Positions 33,187 through 42,482 of a DNA stretch of 64,000 bases are shown here, piece after piece. Each line of letters begins with the position of its first letter. Within the stretch, counting starts at the first letter, position 1. A program made the position numbers and the translations under genes. This DNA comes from an uncultured Collinsella sp. (GTDB lineage: Bacteria > Actinomycetota > Coriobacteriia > Coriobacteriales > Coriobacteriaceae). The stretch covers positions 62,001 through 126,000 of the forward strand of contig CATZLI010000006.1 of assembly GCA_958421275.1 (NCBI GenBank). The letters run 5' to 3'. The notes under the pieces are model-generated. The model worked only from the letters and a program-made list of their open reading frames with translations, ran no database searches and was not told the DNA's origin.

Positions 33187-34542
33187 ATGGCTATGGACGA
33201 CCTTTTTTCTGCTTCGACGCGCGAGCGTTCCTTTCAGAATGCGCCGCTTGCGGTGCGCATGCGTCCCAATTCGCTCGACGAGTACGTGGGCCAGCAAAAG
33301 GCCGTCGGTAAGGGCTCATGGTTGCGTGCCGCGATCGAGCACGACGTGCTTTCGAGCGTGATTCTGTACGGGCCGGCAGGTACGGGTAAGACGACGCTGG
33401 CCCACATTATCGCCAACCATACCAAGAGCGAGTTTGTCGAGGTCAGCGCCGTGACGGGTACCGTAAAGGATCTTCGCCGCGTGATTGACGAGGCCAAGAC
33501 GCGCCTGAATACGTACGACCGCCGCACCATCCTGTTTATCGACGAGATTCACCGCTTCTCCAAGTCTCAGCAGGATGCCTTGCTGCATGCGGTTGAGAAC
33601 CGTACCGTCATTATGATTGGCGCCACGACGGAGAATCCGTACTTCGAGGTCAACTCGGCATTGCTCTCGCGCGGTCGCGTGGTGGAGCTTGAGCATCTTA
33701 AAGACAAGGATATCGCCACGCTTATCGAGCGTGCGCTCGAGGCGCCGCAGGGTTTGAACGGCAAGTTCTCGGCCGATGAGGATACGGTTAAGACCATCTG
33801 CACGCTGGCAGCGGGTGACGCTCGCTCGGCGCTCACGACGCTCGAACTTGCGAGCGAGATTGCCGTCACGCGTCCCGATACCGAGGGAACGCCAGCGCCC
33901 GCGGCGGGGGAGCGCTATCCCATCACCGTGGATGACGTGAAGATCGCCAATCCGCGTCGTGGATTTTCGTATGACAAAAACGGCGACATGCACTACGACA
34001 TCATCAGTGCGTTTATTAAGTCCATGCGCGGTAGCGACCCCGATGCCACGATCTATTGGCTCGCGCGCATGATTGATGCGGGGGAGGATCCCAAGTTTAT
34101 CGCTCGCCGTATTATGATTCAGGCTTCTGAGGATGTTGGCAACGCCGACCCGCAGGCGCTTTTGGTGGCGCATGCCGCGTTTAAGTCTGCCGAGGTCATT
34201 GGCTATCCCGAGTGCCGCATTAACCTGGCTCAGGCTGCACTCTATGTGTGTTTGGCCCCTAAATCCAACGCGTGTGAGGCTTCGATTGATGCGGCGCTGG
34301 CCGATATCCATTCTAGTGGGCTTCGCGAGGTGCCGAGTTATCTGCGCGATCGCCATCGCCCAGGCAGCGACGACTACGGTGTGTATAAATACCCGCACGA
34401 TTATCCCGAAGGCTGGGTCGATCAGCGCTATTTGCCCGAGGGGCTGGAGCGCGGTGCGTTCTGGCAGCCTGCCGGGCGCGGCTGGGAAGAGTGGCGCGTA
34501 GAGCAAAGCGAGCGCGACCGCAGCGGGAATGCACCGAAGTAG
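33187..34542 (+). CDS. rarA: replication-associated recombination protein A (MgsA/RarA)
   Basis: RarA is a AAA+ ATPase of the clamp-loader clade that acts at stalled replication forks. The ~451-residue protein begins MAMDDLFSAST, contains Walker A YGPAGTGKTTLAHII, Walker B ILFIDEIHRF, sensor 1 IGATTENPYFEVNSALLSR and the C-terminal tetramerisation region (SAFIKSMRGSDPDATIYWLA, then YPHDYPEGWVDQRYLPEGL). The start could be ATG 33187 or 33193; the upstream GGG is close to both. A TATACT box at 33148-33153 may be part of its promoter. Confidence 0.94.
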   Translation: MAMDDLFSASTRERSFQNAPLAVRMRPNSLDEYVGQQKAVGKGSWLRAAIEHDVLSSVILYGPAGTGKTTLAHIIANHTKSEFVEVSAVTGTVKDLRRVIDEAKTRLNTYDRRTILFIDEIHRFSKSQQDALLHAVENRTVIMIGATTENPYFEVNSALLSRGRVVELEHLKDKDIATLIERALEAPQGLNGKFSADEDTVKTICTLAAGDARSALTTLELASEIAVTRPDTEGTPAPAAGERYPITVDDVKIANPRRGFSYDKNGDMHYDIISAFIKSMRGSDPDATIYWLARMIDAGEDPKFIARRIMIQASEDVGNADPQALLVAHAAFKSAEVIGYPECRINLAQAALYVCLAPKSNACEASIDAALADIHSSGLREVPSYLRDRHRPGSDDYGVYKYPHDYPEGWVDQRYLPEGLERGAFWQPAGRGWEEWRVEQSERDRSGNAPK

Positions 34543-34642
34543 CTGCTGATAATTTTGTCCCACGTTGCTGCTCTTGGCATGTTCGGTCCCCTTTGGGGTA
34601 CCATGAAAAGCGTCTGTATTTCGTTTTTTCCGGGAGGCTTGT

Positions 34643-35230
34643 ATGAGTCCCATTCAAATCGCCCTGCTGCTGCTCGCCGTTGCCGGCGTGTGGGCCATCG
34701 CTGAGCTCGCGCTTACCCTGCGCAAGACACGCAATGTTGTCGACTCGCTCGATAAGACCGTGAACGACCTCAACAACACCATCGCCGAGGCTCAGCCTGT
34801 GGTGGCAAAGCTCGATGGCGCTGTCGATGAGCTTACGCCGGCGCTTGCCCAGATGGAGCCGCTGCTTAAGTCGAGCAAGACGGCAGTTGATGCCCTTACC
34901 TCCAATCTCGTAGAGGTCGAAGCCGTGGTTCGCGACATTTCCGAGGTTACGGGCAGCATGGCCGAGGCCAGCAATGCTGTGTCGAGCGTGACCGACTCTG
35001 CCGCCGGTGCTGTGCAGAAGCTCTTCAATAAGGTGAAGGCTCCTGCAGCCGACGCCGATCGCAAGCTCGCCGCTGCCGTTGCGGAGGCCGAGCAGCCTAC
35101 CGAGCGCGTCCTAATTGGCGAGGACGAGGCCGCCGCGGGCGACGATGATGGTCAGAAGTCTGTATCCAAGCCGGCTCAGTATTACACCTATACGCCCGCC
35201 GAGACCTCTGAGGAGTCCTGCGATGAGTAG
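34643..35230 (+). CDS. DUF948-like membrane-anchored coiled-coil protein
   Basis: The 195-residue protein begins with a hydrophobic helix (residues 4-22) and continues as a long heptad-like helix rich in Val, Leu, Asp and Asn (RKTRNVVDSLDKTVNDLNNT onwards), the design of DUF948/YtxG general-stress proteins. The C-terminal ~60 residues are acidic and probably disordered. GGGAGG precedes the ATG. It overlaps the start of the RsbW-like gene by 8 bp and heads the sigma-factor operon, which fits its family's link to general stress. Biochemical function is unknown. Confidence 0.65.
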   Translation: MSPIQIALLLLAVAGVWAIAELALTLRKTRNVVDSLDKTVNDLNNTIAEAQPVVAKLDGAVDELTPALAQMEPLLKSSKTAVDALTSNLVEVEAVVRDISEVTGSMAEASNAVSSVTDSAAGAVQKLFNKVKAPAADADRKLAAAVAEAEQPTERVLIGEDEAAAGDDDGQKSVSKPAQYYTYTPAETSEESCDE

Positions 35231-35600
35231 CGAAGCAACCTGCCCTATCACGCTGACCGTTGCCGGTGACCCGCGTCTCGCTCGCCTTGTGCGCATGACG
35301 GCAGCCAACGTTGGTGCCCTGTGCTCTATGTCTGTCGATCGCATCGAGGACATCCGCATGGCTGCCGAGGAAGCCTTTATCTTTGGCTGCACGGCTGTTG
35401 ATTCCGACGACATCTCAATCAAATTCGATGTCGATGAATCTCACGTTGGCATGACCTTTACCTTTGGCGATCAGGCCACCGTCGACGAGGATGACCAGGC
35501 TGCTGTTTATGCCGAGCTTATTTTGGCGAGCGTGTGCGACTCCTACGAAAAGACTGCGGCGCCCCTGACGCTTTCCCTCGACCTCAAGGCGGATATTTAA
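35223..35600 (+). CDS. RsbW-like anti-sigma factor with degenerate ATP site
   Basis: The 125-residue protein has the layout of RsbW/SpoIIAB serine kinases that hold SigB/SigF-type factors inactive: strand-helix start ITLTVAGDPRLARLVRMTA, then IEDIRMAAEEAFIFGCTAV where the N-box should be, and two final strands. The N-box asparagine expected four residues after Glu50 is Phe54, and no DxGxG loop follows. ATP binding and kinase activity are therefore doubtful. It lies directly before a SigB-type factor (1-bp gap), which is the expected partner. No anti-anti-sigma (RsbV) gene is adjacent. Family assignment rests on both fold pattern and context. Confidence 0.65.
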   Translation: MSSEATCPITLTVAGDPRLARLVRMTAANVGALCSMSVDRIEDIRMAAEEAFIFGCTAVDSDDISIKFDVDESHVGMTFTFGDQATVDEDDQAAVYAELILASVCDSYEKTAAPLTLSLDLKADI

Positions 35601-35601
35601 T

Positions 35602-36393
35602 ATGATCGAACGTTCCCGGAGCGGCAAGACCGCTTGGGACAAGGAGAAAACCCGCGAGCTGTTTCGTCGCTACAAGGAGACCGGTGATCCGGACGCCCGC
35701 GAACAGCTCGTCATGTCCCATATGAACCTGGTAAGGTTTCTTGCCAACAAATTTAAGAATCGCGGCGAGCCGCTCGACGACCTCATGCAGGTCGGCTATC
35801 TGGGTTTGCTCAAGGCTATCGACCGCTTTGACCCCGAGCGCGGACTCGAGTTCACGACGTTTGCGACACCCACTATCCTGGGCGAGATCAAACGCCATTT
35901 CCGCGACAAGGGCTGGAGCGTGCGCGTACCGCGTCGTCTGCAGGAGCTCTCGGCCAAGGTCAACCAGGCTACTGACAAACTTACCAACGAGCTGCAGCGT
36001 TCGCCCAAGGTTGAGGAGATCGCTGAGTATCTAGATGTGACTGTCGATGAGGTCCTCGAGGCTATGGAATCGTCTTCGGCCTATACCTCGGTGCCCATCG
36101 AGGCTCCTGGTGCGTCCGATTCCGACGATGCGCCCTCGATTCTCGACCGTTACGCCGACGATGACAACGAGCTCGACTTTACCGATGACCGCCTGGTGAT
36201 CGAGGAAGCCATCCGCGATTTCTCGCCGCGCGAGCGCGAGGTGATCGAGCTGCGCTTTGTGAAGGGCATGACCCAGATCGAGATTGCCAAGAAGCTGGGC
36301 ATCTCGCAGGTGCAGGTTTCGCGTCTGCTGCGCCGCACGCTTAAGAAGATTCAGGACAAGATCGACCCCGACGGAGTGATGATTCGTTCATGA
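35602..36393 (+). CDS. RNA polymerase sigma factor, SigB/SigF/SigG group
   Basis: The 263-residue group 3 sigma factor has region 2 (LVRFLANKFKNRGEPLDDLM, then FDPERGLEFTTFATPTILGE), region 3 (RDKGWSVRVPRRLQELSAKV) and region 4 ending in a helix-turn-helix (MTQIEIAKKLGISQVQVSRL). The RVPRRLQEL and GEIKRHFRD stretches are typical of SigB and SigF. It is preceded by the anti-sigma gene and overlaps the AI-2E permease start by four bases (ATGA). In relatives such factors drive stress or envelope regulons; here the regulon is unknown. Confidence 0.93.
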   Translation: MIERSRSGKTAWDKEKTRELFRRYKETGDPDAREQLVMSHMNLVRFLANKFKNRGEPLDDLMQVGYLGLLKAIDRFDPERGLEFTTFATPTILGEIKRHFRDKGWSVRVPRRLQELSAKVNQATDKLTNELQRSPKVEEIAEYLDVTVDEVLEAMESSSAYTSVPIEAPGASDSDDAPSILDRYADDDNELDFTDDRLVIEEAIRDFSPREREVIELRFVKGMTQIEIAKKLGISQVQVSRLLRRTLKKIQDKIDPDGVMIRS

Positions 36394-37799
36394 GTGAGCA
36401 CCCCCAACAAACCGATCGCGTGCTGCGCGACACCCGCATTCTGACGCTGCGCATTTGGGCTGTTGTCGGCTGCATTGTCATCGCCGCTGTCATCTTTAAC
36501 CTTATGGGCATCCTGGCACCGGTTATTGAGTTTCTTGCCGTCGGTTCCATCATTGCTTTTGTGATGTCCCCGATCACCAACTGGCTCGAGCACCATGGCG
36601 TGAATCGCGGCATCGGTTCGCTTGTCGCGCTTATTGTTGTTGTTGCCGTGCTCGTCGGTGTCGTTTGCATCTTGTCGCCGATTCTCTTTGGTCAGATCAT
36701 GGAAGTCCTGAGCCGCCTGCCCGAGCAGCTTCGTGTTGCGGGTGGCGATCTCAATGAGATGATCTCGCATGCCAAGACGCTCAACAACACGCCGCTCAAG
36801 GAGTATTTGGACGATAATCTTTCGTCCCTGGTTACCGTGGCATCGAAGTATGTGTCTCAGATTGCTGCCGAGCTTGGTCGCGGTGTGTTCCCGCTCATCA
36901 CCAATACGGCCTCGCAGTTGTTCGTGATCTTCCTTGGTCTGGTGCTTGCCTACTGGATGGCCTGCGACTACCCTCGCATGCATCACGAGATTTGCACCAT
37001 CATCGGTCAGGAGAAGGAGACCTCGTACCGCTTTATGGTCGCCATCCTTTCTCGCTCTGTCGGCGGCTACATGCGCGGTATGGTCGTGACGTCCATCTGC
37101 GGTGGTTTCCTCGCCTTTATCGGTTTTATGATCATCGGTCATCCGTATGCGGCGCTCATGGCTATCTTTACCGGCATCATGCATTTGGTTCCGGTCGTCG
37201 GTCCCTGGGTGAGCGCAGCAATCGCCACGGTACTCGGTTTCATGTTCAGCCCCATGTTGGCGTTATGGACGCTCATCGTGACGATGGTCGCGCAAAACGT
37301 CACCGACAATGTGATTTCGCCTAAGGTCATGCAGAGCTCAGTGCAGGTGCATCCCATTATGAGCCTCACGGCGCTCGTTATTGGTTCGGCACTCATGGGG
37401 CCCATCGGCATGATTATTGCCATCCCGCTTTGTGCGGCCCTCAAGGGCATCTTCGTGTACTACTTCGAGAATGAGACCGGCCGTCAGCTTGTGGCCTATG
37501 ACGGCGCCGTGTTTAAGGGCACGCCGTACCGCGATGCCGATGGCAACCCGGTCGCCGCCTACGACGCGCTCGGCGACGACACTTTCATTTACGAGTCCGA
37601 GCTCATCGGCAACGAGACTGCGCCCGAGGCCCAAGCGATGCCCAAGCCCGAGCTCGATAATCCCTGGATTAAGCTCTCTGGTCTGCAGCCCGATGCTACG
37701 GGCTTCTTCAAGAATCCCTTCGCCAAGGACGATGATTCCAATTCGGACGACGATACCAAAACAGGTATCGACGGCTCCATGGACGATGACGACAACTAA
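36390..37799 (+). CDS. AI-2E family transporter (PerM/YtvI type)
   Basis: The 469-residue protein has about seven to eight transmembrane helices and the AI-2E/PerM family layout: a first helix pair (IWAVVGCIVIAAVIFNLMGI, then FLAVGSIIAFVMSPITNWLE), a large soluble loop, and a C-terminal bundle with MHLVPVVGPWVSAAIATVLG and NVISPKVMQSSVQVHPIM. The last ~120 residues are cytoplasmic and acidic (ending in poly-Asp/Asn), an addition not found in most members. It is translationally coupled to the sigma factor. Family members export a range of compounds or act as Na+/H+ antiporters; the substrate here is unknown. Confidence 0.88.
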   Translation: MSEHPQQTDRVLRDTRILTLRIWAVVGCIVIAAVIFNLMGILAPVIEFLAVGSIIAFVMSPITNWLEHHGVNRGIGSLVALIVVVAVLVGVVCILSPILFGQIMEVLSRLPEQLRVAGGDLNEMISHAKTLNNTPLKEYLDDNLSSLVTVASKYVSQIAAELGRGVFPLITNTASQLFVIFLGLVLAYWMACDYPRMHHEICTIIGQEKETSYRFMVAILSRSVGGYMRGMVVTSICGGFLAFIGFMIIGHPYAALMAIFTGIMHLVPVVGPWVSAAIATVLGFMFSPMLALWTLIVTMVAQNVTDNVISPKVMQSSVQVHPIMSLTALVIGSALMGPIGMIIAIPLCAALKGIFVYYFENETGRQLVAYDGAVFKGTPYRDADGNPVAAYDALGDDTFIYESELIGNETAPEAQAMPKPELDNPWIKLSGLQPDATGFFKNPFAKDDDSNSDDDTKTGIDGSMDDDDN

Positions 37800-37849
37800 C
37801 GGGGTAATTCGGGTTAACATTCATACGTGCTAACATGCTATTTCGCTGA

Positions 37850-37880
37850 AGGGCCGGCATTGTGCCGGCCCTCTTTTTTG
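37850..37880 (+). terminator. terminator of the sigma-factor operon
   Basis: AGGGCCGGCA (37850-37859) pairs with TGCCGGCCCT (37863-37872) across TTG and runs into CTTTTTTG. Confidence 0.9.
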
Positions 37881-37951
37881 CACTTGCGCGGCGGGATGGT
37901 AATATCGTTACGTTTGAACTGTTTCGATGTGAAACCGAGGAGATTCCCTCT

Positions 37952-40609
37952 ATGAGTGCTGACTATCCGTCAATGACTACGGCCGAGATTCGCTCTAAGT
38001 TCCTCAACTTCTTTGAGGAGCGCGGTCTTAAGCTCTATCCTTCTTCGTCCCTCGTCCCCGACGATCCTTCGCTGCTGCTTGCCAACGCCGGCATGAACCA
38101 GTTTAAGGAGTATTACCAGGGCAAGAAGACCATGAAGGAGATCGGCGCTATCTCCTGCCAGAAGTGCGTCCGCACCAACGACATCGACTGCATCGGCGAG
38201 GATGGCCGTCACCTGTCCTTCTTCGAGATGCTCGGCGACTTCTCCTTTGGCGGCGTCTCCAAGCAGCAGGCCTGCGCTTGGGCCTTTGAGCTCATCACCA
38301 AGGAGTTCAAGCTGCCGCTCGACCGCCTGTACTTCACCGTCTTTACCGAGGACGACGAGACCCATGACGTGTGGCGCTTTCTGGGCGTTGCCGAGGATCA
38401 CATCTCGCGTCTGGGCGAGGACGACAACTTCTGGGCCGCTGGCCCCACCGGCCCCTGCGGTCCGTGCTCCGAGATCTACTTTGACATGGGCGAGGAGGTC
38501 GGCTGCGGCAGCCCCGACTGCAAGCCTGGCTGCGACTGCGACCGCTTCCTTGAGTTCTGGAACCTCGTGTTTACCCAGTACGACCGCCAGGAGGACGGCT
38601 CCATGCCGGAGCTGCCGCACCGCAACCTCGATACGGGCATGGGCCTGGAGCGCATGGCCGCTATCATGCAGCACAAGACTGCTAACTACGACGGCGATCT
38701 GATGCAGCACCTCATCAAGCTCGGTGAGGAGATCAGCGGCAAGACCTATGACGCCGACGATTACTCCGGCGCCAGCCGCTCCCTGCGCATCATCGCCGAC
38801 CACTCCCGTGCTGTCGACTTTATGATCTCGGACGGCATCCTTCCCGGCAACGAGGGTCGCGAGTACGTCCTTCGCCGTCTGCTCCGCCGTGCCGTGTTCC
38901 ACGGTCGCCTGCTGGGCATCGAGGGCGCCTTCCTGACCAAGTTCATCGACGAGGTCAACGCTCAAATGGGCGAGGCCTATCCCGAGCTGCTCAAGAACGT
39001 CGCGCTCGTCAAGGGTATCGTCGCCTCCGAGGAGGAGCGCTTCTCCACGACGCTCGACAATGGCCGCGTGTACCTGGACGAGGCCCTGGCCGCGCTCGCC
39101 GACGGCGCTGTCCTTCCGGGCGACGTTGCCTTTAAGCTGCACGACACCTTTGGTTTCCCCATCGACCTGACCGTCGAGATCGCTGGCACCGCCGGTCACG
39201 ACGTCGACATGGACGGCTTCACTGCCTGCATGGAGGACCAGAAGGCCCGTGCCCGCGCTAACGCCAAGGGCGACGCCTGGGGTAGCTTCAACGACGTGTG
39301 GGTCGAGCTTTCCGACAAGGTCGCCGCGACCGAGTTCGACGGCTATGACAACGATGTGATCGAGGGCGCCAAGGTCGTCGCCATCGTGCGCAACGGCGAG
39401 TCCGTCGATTCCGCTGCCGCCGGCGAGGACGTCGAGGTCGTGCTCGACCGCACCCCGTTCTACGCCGAGATGGGTGGCCAGCAGGGCGACGCCGGCAAGC
39501 TTTCCGCCGAGGGCGTTGTTCTGACTGTTGCTGACACCAAGAACCACAATGGCCTGTATGCCCACGTCGCGCACGTTGCTGAGGGCACGCTGACCGTCGG
39601 TGCTACCGTGACCGCCGCGCTCGACGCCGAGCGCCGTGGCTTTCTGCGCCGCAACCACACTGCCACCCACCTGCTCGACGCTGCGCTTAAGCAGGTCCTG
39701 GGCGAGCATGTCTCCCAGGCCGGCTCGCTGGTGACGCCCGAGCACCTGCGTTTTGACTTCACGCACTTCGAGGCCCTGTCCTCCGAGCAGCTCAAGGCTG
39801 TCGAGGACCTGGTCAACCAGCAGATCTTCGCTTCCAAGCCGGTTGTGACCCGTGTCATGGGCATCGATGAGGCCAAGGCTGCCGGTGCTGTCGCCCTGTT
39901 TGGCGAGAAGTACGGCGACGTCGTCCGCGTCGTTTCCGTGGGTGCCGAGGACCAGCCGTTCTCTCGCGAGCTCTGCGGTGGCACGCACGCTGCCAACACC
40001 GCGGAGATCGGCCTGTTCAAGATCATTTCCGAGTCCTCCACAGGCTCCAATGTCCGCCGTATCGAGGCCGTGACCTCTAAGGGCGCCCTCGACTACATGG
40101 CCGACCGCTTGGCGCTCGTTGACGCCGCCGCCGCTGCGCTCAAGTGCCGCGTCGACGAGGTTCCCGCCCGTGTGGAGAACCTGCAGGCCGAGCTGCGCGA
40201 GACGTCCAACAAGCTCAAAAAGGCTCTGACCGGTGGTTCCTCAGACGCCATTTCCAGCGCCATCGAGGGTGCTGTCGAGCTCGGCGGCTACAAGCTCGTC
40301 GTTGCCGAGCTCCAGGGCCTTGAAGCTGCCGACCTGCGCAACGTATGGGATACCGTGCACCAGAAGGTCGCCGGCCCTGTCGCTTGTGTCGTCGCCAGCG
40401 TGACTGAGAAGGGCACTCCGGCCCTGCTCGCTGCCGGCTCCGATGACGCCGTGAAGGCCGGGTTCCACGCCGGTAACGTGATCAAGCAGATCGCGGGTCT
40501 GGTCGACGGTCGCGGTGGTGGCCGTCCCAACATGGCCCAGGCCGGTGGCAAGAATGCTGCCGGCATCGCCGATGCCCTCGCGGCCGCCAAGACCGCGCTC
40601 GGCGCCTAA
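37952..40609 (+). CDS. alaS: alanine--tRNA ligase
   Basis: AlaRS charges tRNA-Ala and clears mischarged Ser and Gly. The 885-residue class II enzyme shows the catalytic domain (EIRSKFLNFFEERGLKLYPS, then CVRTNDIDCIGEDGRHLSFF), the editing domain with zinc ligands RRNHTATHLLDAAL and CGGTHAANTAEIG, and a C-terminal domain ending in GGRGGGRPNMAQAGGK. ATG 37952 is set by GAGGAG nine bases earlier; ATG 37973 is a later option. The next gene, ruvX, starts 17 bp after the stop; alaS-ruvX-mltG order is common in Gram-positive bacteria. Confidence 0.98.
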   Translation: MSADYPSMTTAEIRSKFLNFFEERGLKLYPSSSLVPDDPSLLLANAGMNQFKEYYQGKKTMKEIGAISCQKCVRTNDIDCIGEDGRHLSFFEMLGDFSFGGVSKQQACAWAFELITKEFKLPLDRLYFTVFTEDDETHDVWRFLGVAEDHISRLGEDDNFWAAGPTGPCGPCSEIYFDMGEEVGCGSPDCKPGCDCDRFLEFWNLVFTQYDRQEDGSMPELPHRNLDTGMGLERMAAIMQHKTANYDGDLMQHLIKLGEEISGKTYDADDYSGASRSLRIIADHSRAVDFMISDGILPGNEGREYVLRRLLRRAVFHGRLLGIEGAFLTKFIDEVNAQMGEAYPELLKNVALVKGIVASEEERFSTTLDNGRVYLDEALAALADGAVLPGDVAFKLHDTFGFPIDLTVEIAGTAGHDVDMDGFTACMEDQKARARANAKGDAWGSFNDVWVELSDKVAATEFDGYDNDVIEGAKVVAIVRNGESVDSAAAGEDVEVVLDRTPFYAEMGGQQGDAGKLSAEGVVLTVADTKNHNGLYAHVAHVAEGTLTVGATVTAALDAERRGFLRRNHTATHLLDAALKQVLGEHVSQAGSLVTPEHLRFDFTHFEALSSEQLKAVEDLVNQQIFASKPVVTRVMGIDEAKAAGAVALFGEKYGDVVRVVSVGAEDQPFSRELCGGTHAANTAEIGLFKIISESSTGSNVRRIEAVTSKGALDYMADRLALVDAAAAALKCRVDEVPARVENLQAELRETSNKLKKALTGGSSDAISSAIEGAVELGGYKLVVAELQGLEAADLRNVWDTVHQKVAGPVACVVASVTEKGTPALLAAGSDDAVKAGFHAGNVIKQIAGLVDGRGGGRPNMAQAGGKNAAGIADALAAAKTALGA

Positions 40610-40626
40610 GAATCTAAGAAGTCACT

Positions 40627-41055
40627 GTGGTCGCGCTTGCGCTGGACATAGGGGAGACCAGGATCGGCATCGCCGTCTCGAGCCGTGATGGCAAGATGGC
40701 GATGCCCGTCAAGGTGCTCCCGGCCGCCGAAGTCACCGGTATGGCCAAGACGTTCCGCTACCTGGTCGAGGACTATGAGCCCGACATCCTGGTAAGCGGA
40801 CGTCCCTTAACCATGGCCGGTGAGCCCGGCCCCCAGGCCGAGCGCGTTGCCGCCGTGGCGCAAAAGATTGCCGACGAGCTCGATCTTCCGCTGGAGTTTG
40901 AGGACGAGCGCCTGTCCTCGCAAGAGGCAAAGCGTATCCTGCGCGAGCAGGGCCTCAACGAAAAGCAGATGAGGGGCAAGATTGACATGATTGCCGCCAG
41001 CCTGTTTTTGCAGACGTGGCTCGATCGTAAAAACGAGGAGGTTTCGCATGCCTAG
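40627..41055 (+). CDS. ruvX: RuvX/YqgF family pre-16S rRNA nuclease
   Basis: YqgF/RuvX has an RNase H-like fold; characterised members process the 5' end of 16S rRNA. The 142-residue protein has LALDIGETRIGIAVSSRDG, the middle motif ILVSGRPLTMAGEPGPQAE and the catalytic EDERLSSQEAKRIL and KIDMIAASLFLQTWLD. The start is GTG 40627 with AAGAAG upstream. It overlaps mltG by 8 bp. The family name as a Holliday junction resolvase is now doubted; rRNA processing is the better supported role. Confidence 0.93.
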   Translation: MVALALDIGETRIGIAVSSRDGKMAMPVKVLPAAEVTGMAKTFRYLVEDYEPDILVSGRPLTMAGEPGPQAERVAAVAQKIADELDLPLEFEDERLSSQEAKRILREQGLNEKQMRGKIDMIAASLFLQTWLDRKNEEVSHA

Positions 41056-42481
41056 CGCTTCTGATCCGCGCCAGCAGAATCGTACACGGCAGCCGGCGTC
41101 GCGCCCTGCCCAGCCTGGCCAGCGTCCGGCACAGCCGACGCAGCGCGCAGCTCAGCCTGCCGCGCGCCCGGTGCAGTCCTTCTCTCGTTCGGCCCAACCT
41201 GTTCAACGGACGGGTCAGCAGCCTTCTGCTCATTCGGTTCAGCATCCGTCTTCTCACGCGGGTCAGCAGCCCACTGCTCGTACGGCCCAGCCTGCAGGCG
41301 GTACCCGCTTTAAGCAGCAGACGCCTACCCAGCGAGCGCAGGCCCCTCAATCGCATTCGCATCACGCTCGCGGTTCGCATGGCGTTGCTCCGGCGACCCG
41401 GTCGAGCTACAACACGCACGCTCGTCGCGGTGCCCAAAAGAAAAGCTTCCCGGTGCCTATGATTATCGGCGTTGTGGTGGCGGTGCTCGCGCTTGTCGCG
41501 ATCGTTTTCTTTGTCGTGCCGGCCGTCAAGGGCTTTTTTGCCGGTGAGGATACGAAGGTTACGGCTGGTCAACAGGTTACGGTGACCATTCCTGACGGTG
41601 CTTCGGGTGATGCGATCGCCTCGATTCTCTCCGAGAACCATATCGTCGAAAATCCTAAGGATTACTACGCGGCGGTCAAAAAGCTCAACGCGGACATGTC
41701 GCTTAAACCTGGCACTTACTCGTTCACCACGCTCATGGACGCGACCAAGGTCGTTCAGCAGCTCATGGAAGGCCCCAATGCGGGCTCCGATGCGCTGACT
41801 ATCCCTGAGGGCCTGACGGTCGACCAGGTCGCCGATCGCGTGGCCGCGGCATACGACAGCATCTCTAAGGAAGACTTCCTCAATCAGGCAAAGGCCTCCA
41901 ACTATGTGAAGGACTATGGCTTCCTTGAGGGTGCTGCAAACGATTCGCTCGAGGGCTTCCTATTCCCCAAGACCTATTCGTTGGGTAAGGACCCGTCTGC
42001 CGATGATGCGATTCGCGCCATGCTTGACCAGTTCAACGCCGAGTACAAGTCGCTTGACTTTGCCAGCTGCGAGGCCAAGATCAAGGAGCGCTACGGTGTG
42101 GAGATGTCCGACTACGACATCGTCAACTTGGCCTCTATCGTTGAGCGTGAGGGTCTCAACGCCGATCAACGTGCGCACGTGGCCTCGGTCTTCTACAACC
42201 GCCTTGCCGGCAAGCTCGACGGTTTGCGCTATCTCAACAGCGATGCGACCATGATGTATGTCACCGGTGGTGAGGTTACCGCCGATGACCTGCAGAGCGA
42301 TAGTCCGTATAACACCTATAAGCACGAGGGTCTGCCACCCACGCCCATCTGCTCTCCGTCGCTCGAGGCACTCAAGGCCACGCTTGAGCCGACCGACTCC
42401 GATGACCTGTATTTCTACATTACGCAGGACGAGGAGTACTTCTCGCAAACCTACGAAGAGCATCAACAGTCTTGGAATTAG
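41048..42481 (+). CDS. mltG: endolytic transglycosylase MltG
   Basis: MltG cleaves nascent peptidoglycan strands at the membrane and ends glycan extension. The 477-residue protein has an unusual ~130-residue cytoplasmic N terminus that is low in complexity and rich in Gln, Pro, Ala and Arg, then one transmembrane helix (VPMIIGVVVAVLALVAIVFF). The YceG domain follows with LKPGTYSF, LEGFLFPKTYSLGKD and the catalytic glutamate in ASIVEREGLNADQRAHVASV. The start ATG 41048 is within the end of ruvX and has GAGGAGG upstream. It is followed one base later by the YqeG gene. Confidence 0.95.
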   Translation: MPSASDPRQQNRTRQPASRPAQPGQRPAQPTQRAAQPAARPVQSFSRSAQPVQRTGQQPSAHSVQHPSSHAGQQPTARTAQPAGGTRFKQQTPTQRAQAPQSHSHHARGSHGVAPATRSSYNTHARRGAQKKSFPVPMIIGVVVAVLALVAIVFFVVPAVKGFFAGEDTKVTAGQQVTVTIPDGASGDAIASILSENHIVENPKDYYAAVKKLNADMSLKPGTYSFTTLMDATKVVQQLMEGPNAGSDALTIPEGLTVDQVADRVAAAYDSISKEDFLNQAKASNYVKDYGFLEGAANDSLEGFLFPKTYSLGKDPSADDAIRAMLDQFNAEYKSLDFASCEAKIKERYGVEMSDYDIVNLASIVEREGLNADQRAHVASVFYNRLAGKLDGLRYLNSDATMMYVTGGEVTADDLQSDSPYNTYKHEGLPPTPICSPSLEALKATLEPTDSDDLYFYITQDEEYFSQTYEEHQQSWN

Positions 42482-42482
42482 C

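Noticed and set aside
37970..39988. A 672-codon minus-strand reading frame opposite alaS
   Set aside because: It lies entirely inside alaS, has no recognisable motif and its composition (runs of Asp, Val, Leu, Gly) is the mirror of a G+C-rich gene. The same applies to the long antisense frames at 24968-27583, 21046-22929, 52233-54344 and 55257-57041.
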